A stretch of 7,151 nucleotides of DNA from Rikenellaceae bacterium (GTDB taxonomy: Bacteria; Bacteroidota; Bacteroidia; Bacteroidales; UBA932). The notes under the pieces were generated by a model that worked only from the letters and a program-made list of their open reading frames with translations, was not told the DNA's origin and made no database searches. Positions 6,762 through 7,151 of this stretch are shown piece after piece. The DNA lies in assembly GCA_003520315.1 (NCBI GenBank), contig DOVA01000170.1, positions 1 through 7,151 of the forward strand, given 5' to 3'. Numbering within the stretch: the first letter of the stretch is position 1; the number at the start of each line of letters is the position of its first letter. The position numbers were made by a program, and so were the translations under genes.

Positions 6762-6768
6762 CATTTAA

Positions 6769-7151
6769 ATGAATCATAGGAAAAAGTACATCTTAATCTT
6801 TTTTCTGTTATTAGTCTGTCTGATTTTAAGCACAAAAAAAGGAAATATTATTCTCGACAGGCATGTATTGTTCTTTGAAAATGACACTCTCAATGCAACT
6901 GTGTGCGTAAAGGGGGGGGTGTTTCTTAAGCAAGGGAATCCAACTGGTTATCATTATGAATTACTTAAGAAATTTTCAAAGAATCAGAAATGTCAAATAA
7001 ACGTTAAACCCTTCAAGGGTACCGATCAATGGGCAGATCTCCTCAGAAGATATACTGATATTCTGGTTGTTGACCCAAAAGACACAATCCCAGACATGTA
7101 TCAGACCGAAGTGATTTCAAGTATGGAGATTAATGATGAAAATCATGTATG
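6769..7151 (+). CDS. Exported substrate-binding-domain protein, MltF-like (3' end outside window)
   Basis: An open frame runs from the ATG at 6769 to the window end (127 residues, no stop). It starts MNHRKKYILIFFLLLVCLIL, a positively charged start plus hydrophobic core, so it is exported or anchored in the inner membrane. The region NPTGYHYELLKKFSKN (about 57-72) resembles the first lobe of family 3 solute-binding domains, where a 'G..YELL..FA' helix follows the first strand. In Bacteroidota such N-termini often belong to MltF-type lytic transglycosylases, in which this domain precedes a catalytic SLT domain. That domain would lie beyond the window, so the enzymatic role is unproven. It begins 7 bp after the porin stop, which suggests co-transcription. 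Codons for residues 48-50 hold a G8 run (6912-6919). The frame is intact across it. A plain ABC or signalling substrate-binding protein is the alternative. Confidence 0.6.
   Translation, partial: MNHRKKYILIFFLLLVCLILSTKKGNIILDRHVLFFENDTLNATVCVKGGVFLKQGNPTGYHYELLKKFSKNQKCQINVKPFKGTDQWADLLRRYTDILVVDPKDTIPDMYQTEVISSMEINDENHV

Noticed and set aside
6411..6764. 117-codon open frame antisense to the porin 3' end.
   Set aside because: It lies wholly opposite a well-supported gene, shows no family resemblance and has no promoter-like box before it.

Overview
The window looks like chromosomal DNA of an AT-rich member of the Bacteroidota, most likely Bacteroidales. Three things point there: a large outer-membrane protein of the Bacteroidota 'putative porin' type, matches to the Bacteroidota -7 promoter box (TAnnTTTG) placed only a few bases upstream of two start codons, and no clear Shine-Dalgarno sequences. 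No RNA gene, insertion sequence or CRISPR array was seen. The species cannot be named from the sequence alone.

Layout. (1) Positions 2-436 (+) hold the 3' end of an MFS drug-efflux-type transporter. (2) It converges on a two-gene minus-strand operon, 1625 to 465, encoding an ArsR-type repressor and an ArsM arsenite methyltransferase. An 18-nt-loop hairpin with a perfect 10-bp stem lies at the junction of the two convergent units. (3) The 137-bp gap between arsR and the divergent next gene holds the arsR promoter, two candidate operator inverted repeats, and a promoter for the rightward genes. (4) Positions 1763-4520 (+) form a likely three-gene operon: a small outer-membrane beta-barrel protein, an NhaD-type Na+/H+ antiporter and a CPBP-family intramembrane protease, with gaps of 10 and 12 bp. 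A weak terminator-like stem with a T8 run follows. (5) From 4575 a second rightward unit starts from its own -7 box. It encodes the 728-residue putative porin and, 7 bp later, the N-terminal part of an exported substrate-binding-domain protein (MltF-like) that runs off the window.

How the genes may work together. ArsR would sense trivalent arsenic and derepress arsM, whose product methylates As(III) with S-adenosylmethionine. No arsenate reductase or dedicated As(III) pump is visible, so this is a minimal arsRM unit within the limits of the window. The NhaD operon points to sodium/proton homeostasis. Its antiporter belongs to the same ion-transporter superfamily as ArsB, but its motifs are those of NhaD and it is transcribed separately from arsRM. 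Nothing here is clearly a new system. The best leads are the unusual cysteine layout of the ArsR sensor, the paired operator candidates, the near-leaderless promoters, the barrel-NhaD-CPBP cluster, and a G8 tract in the last gene.
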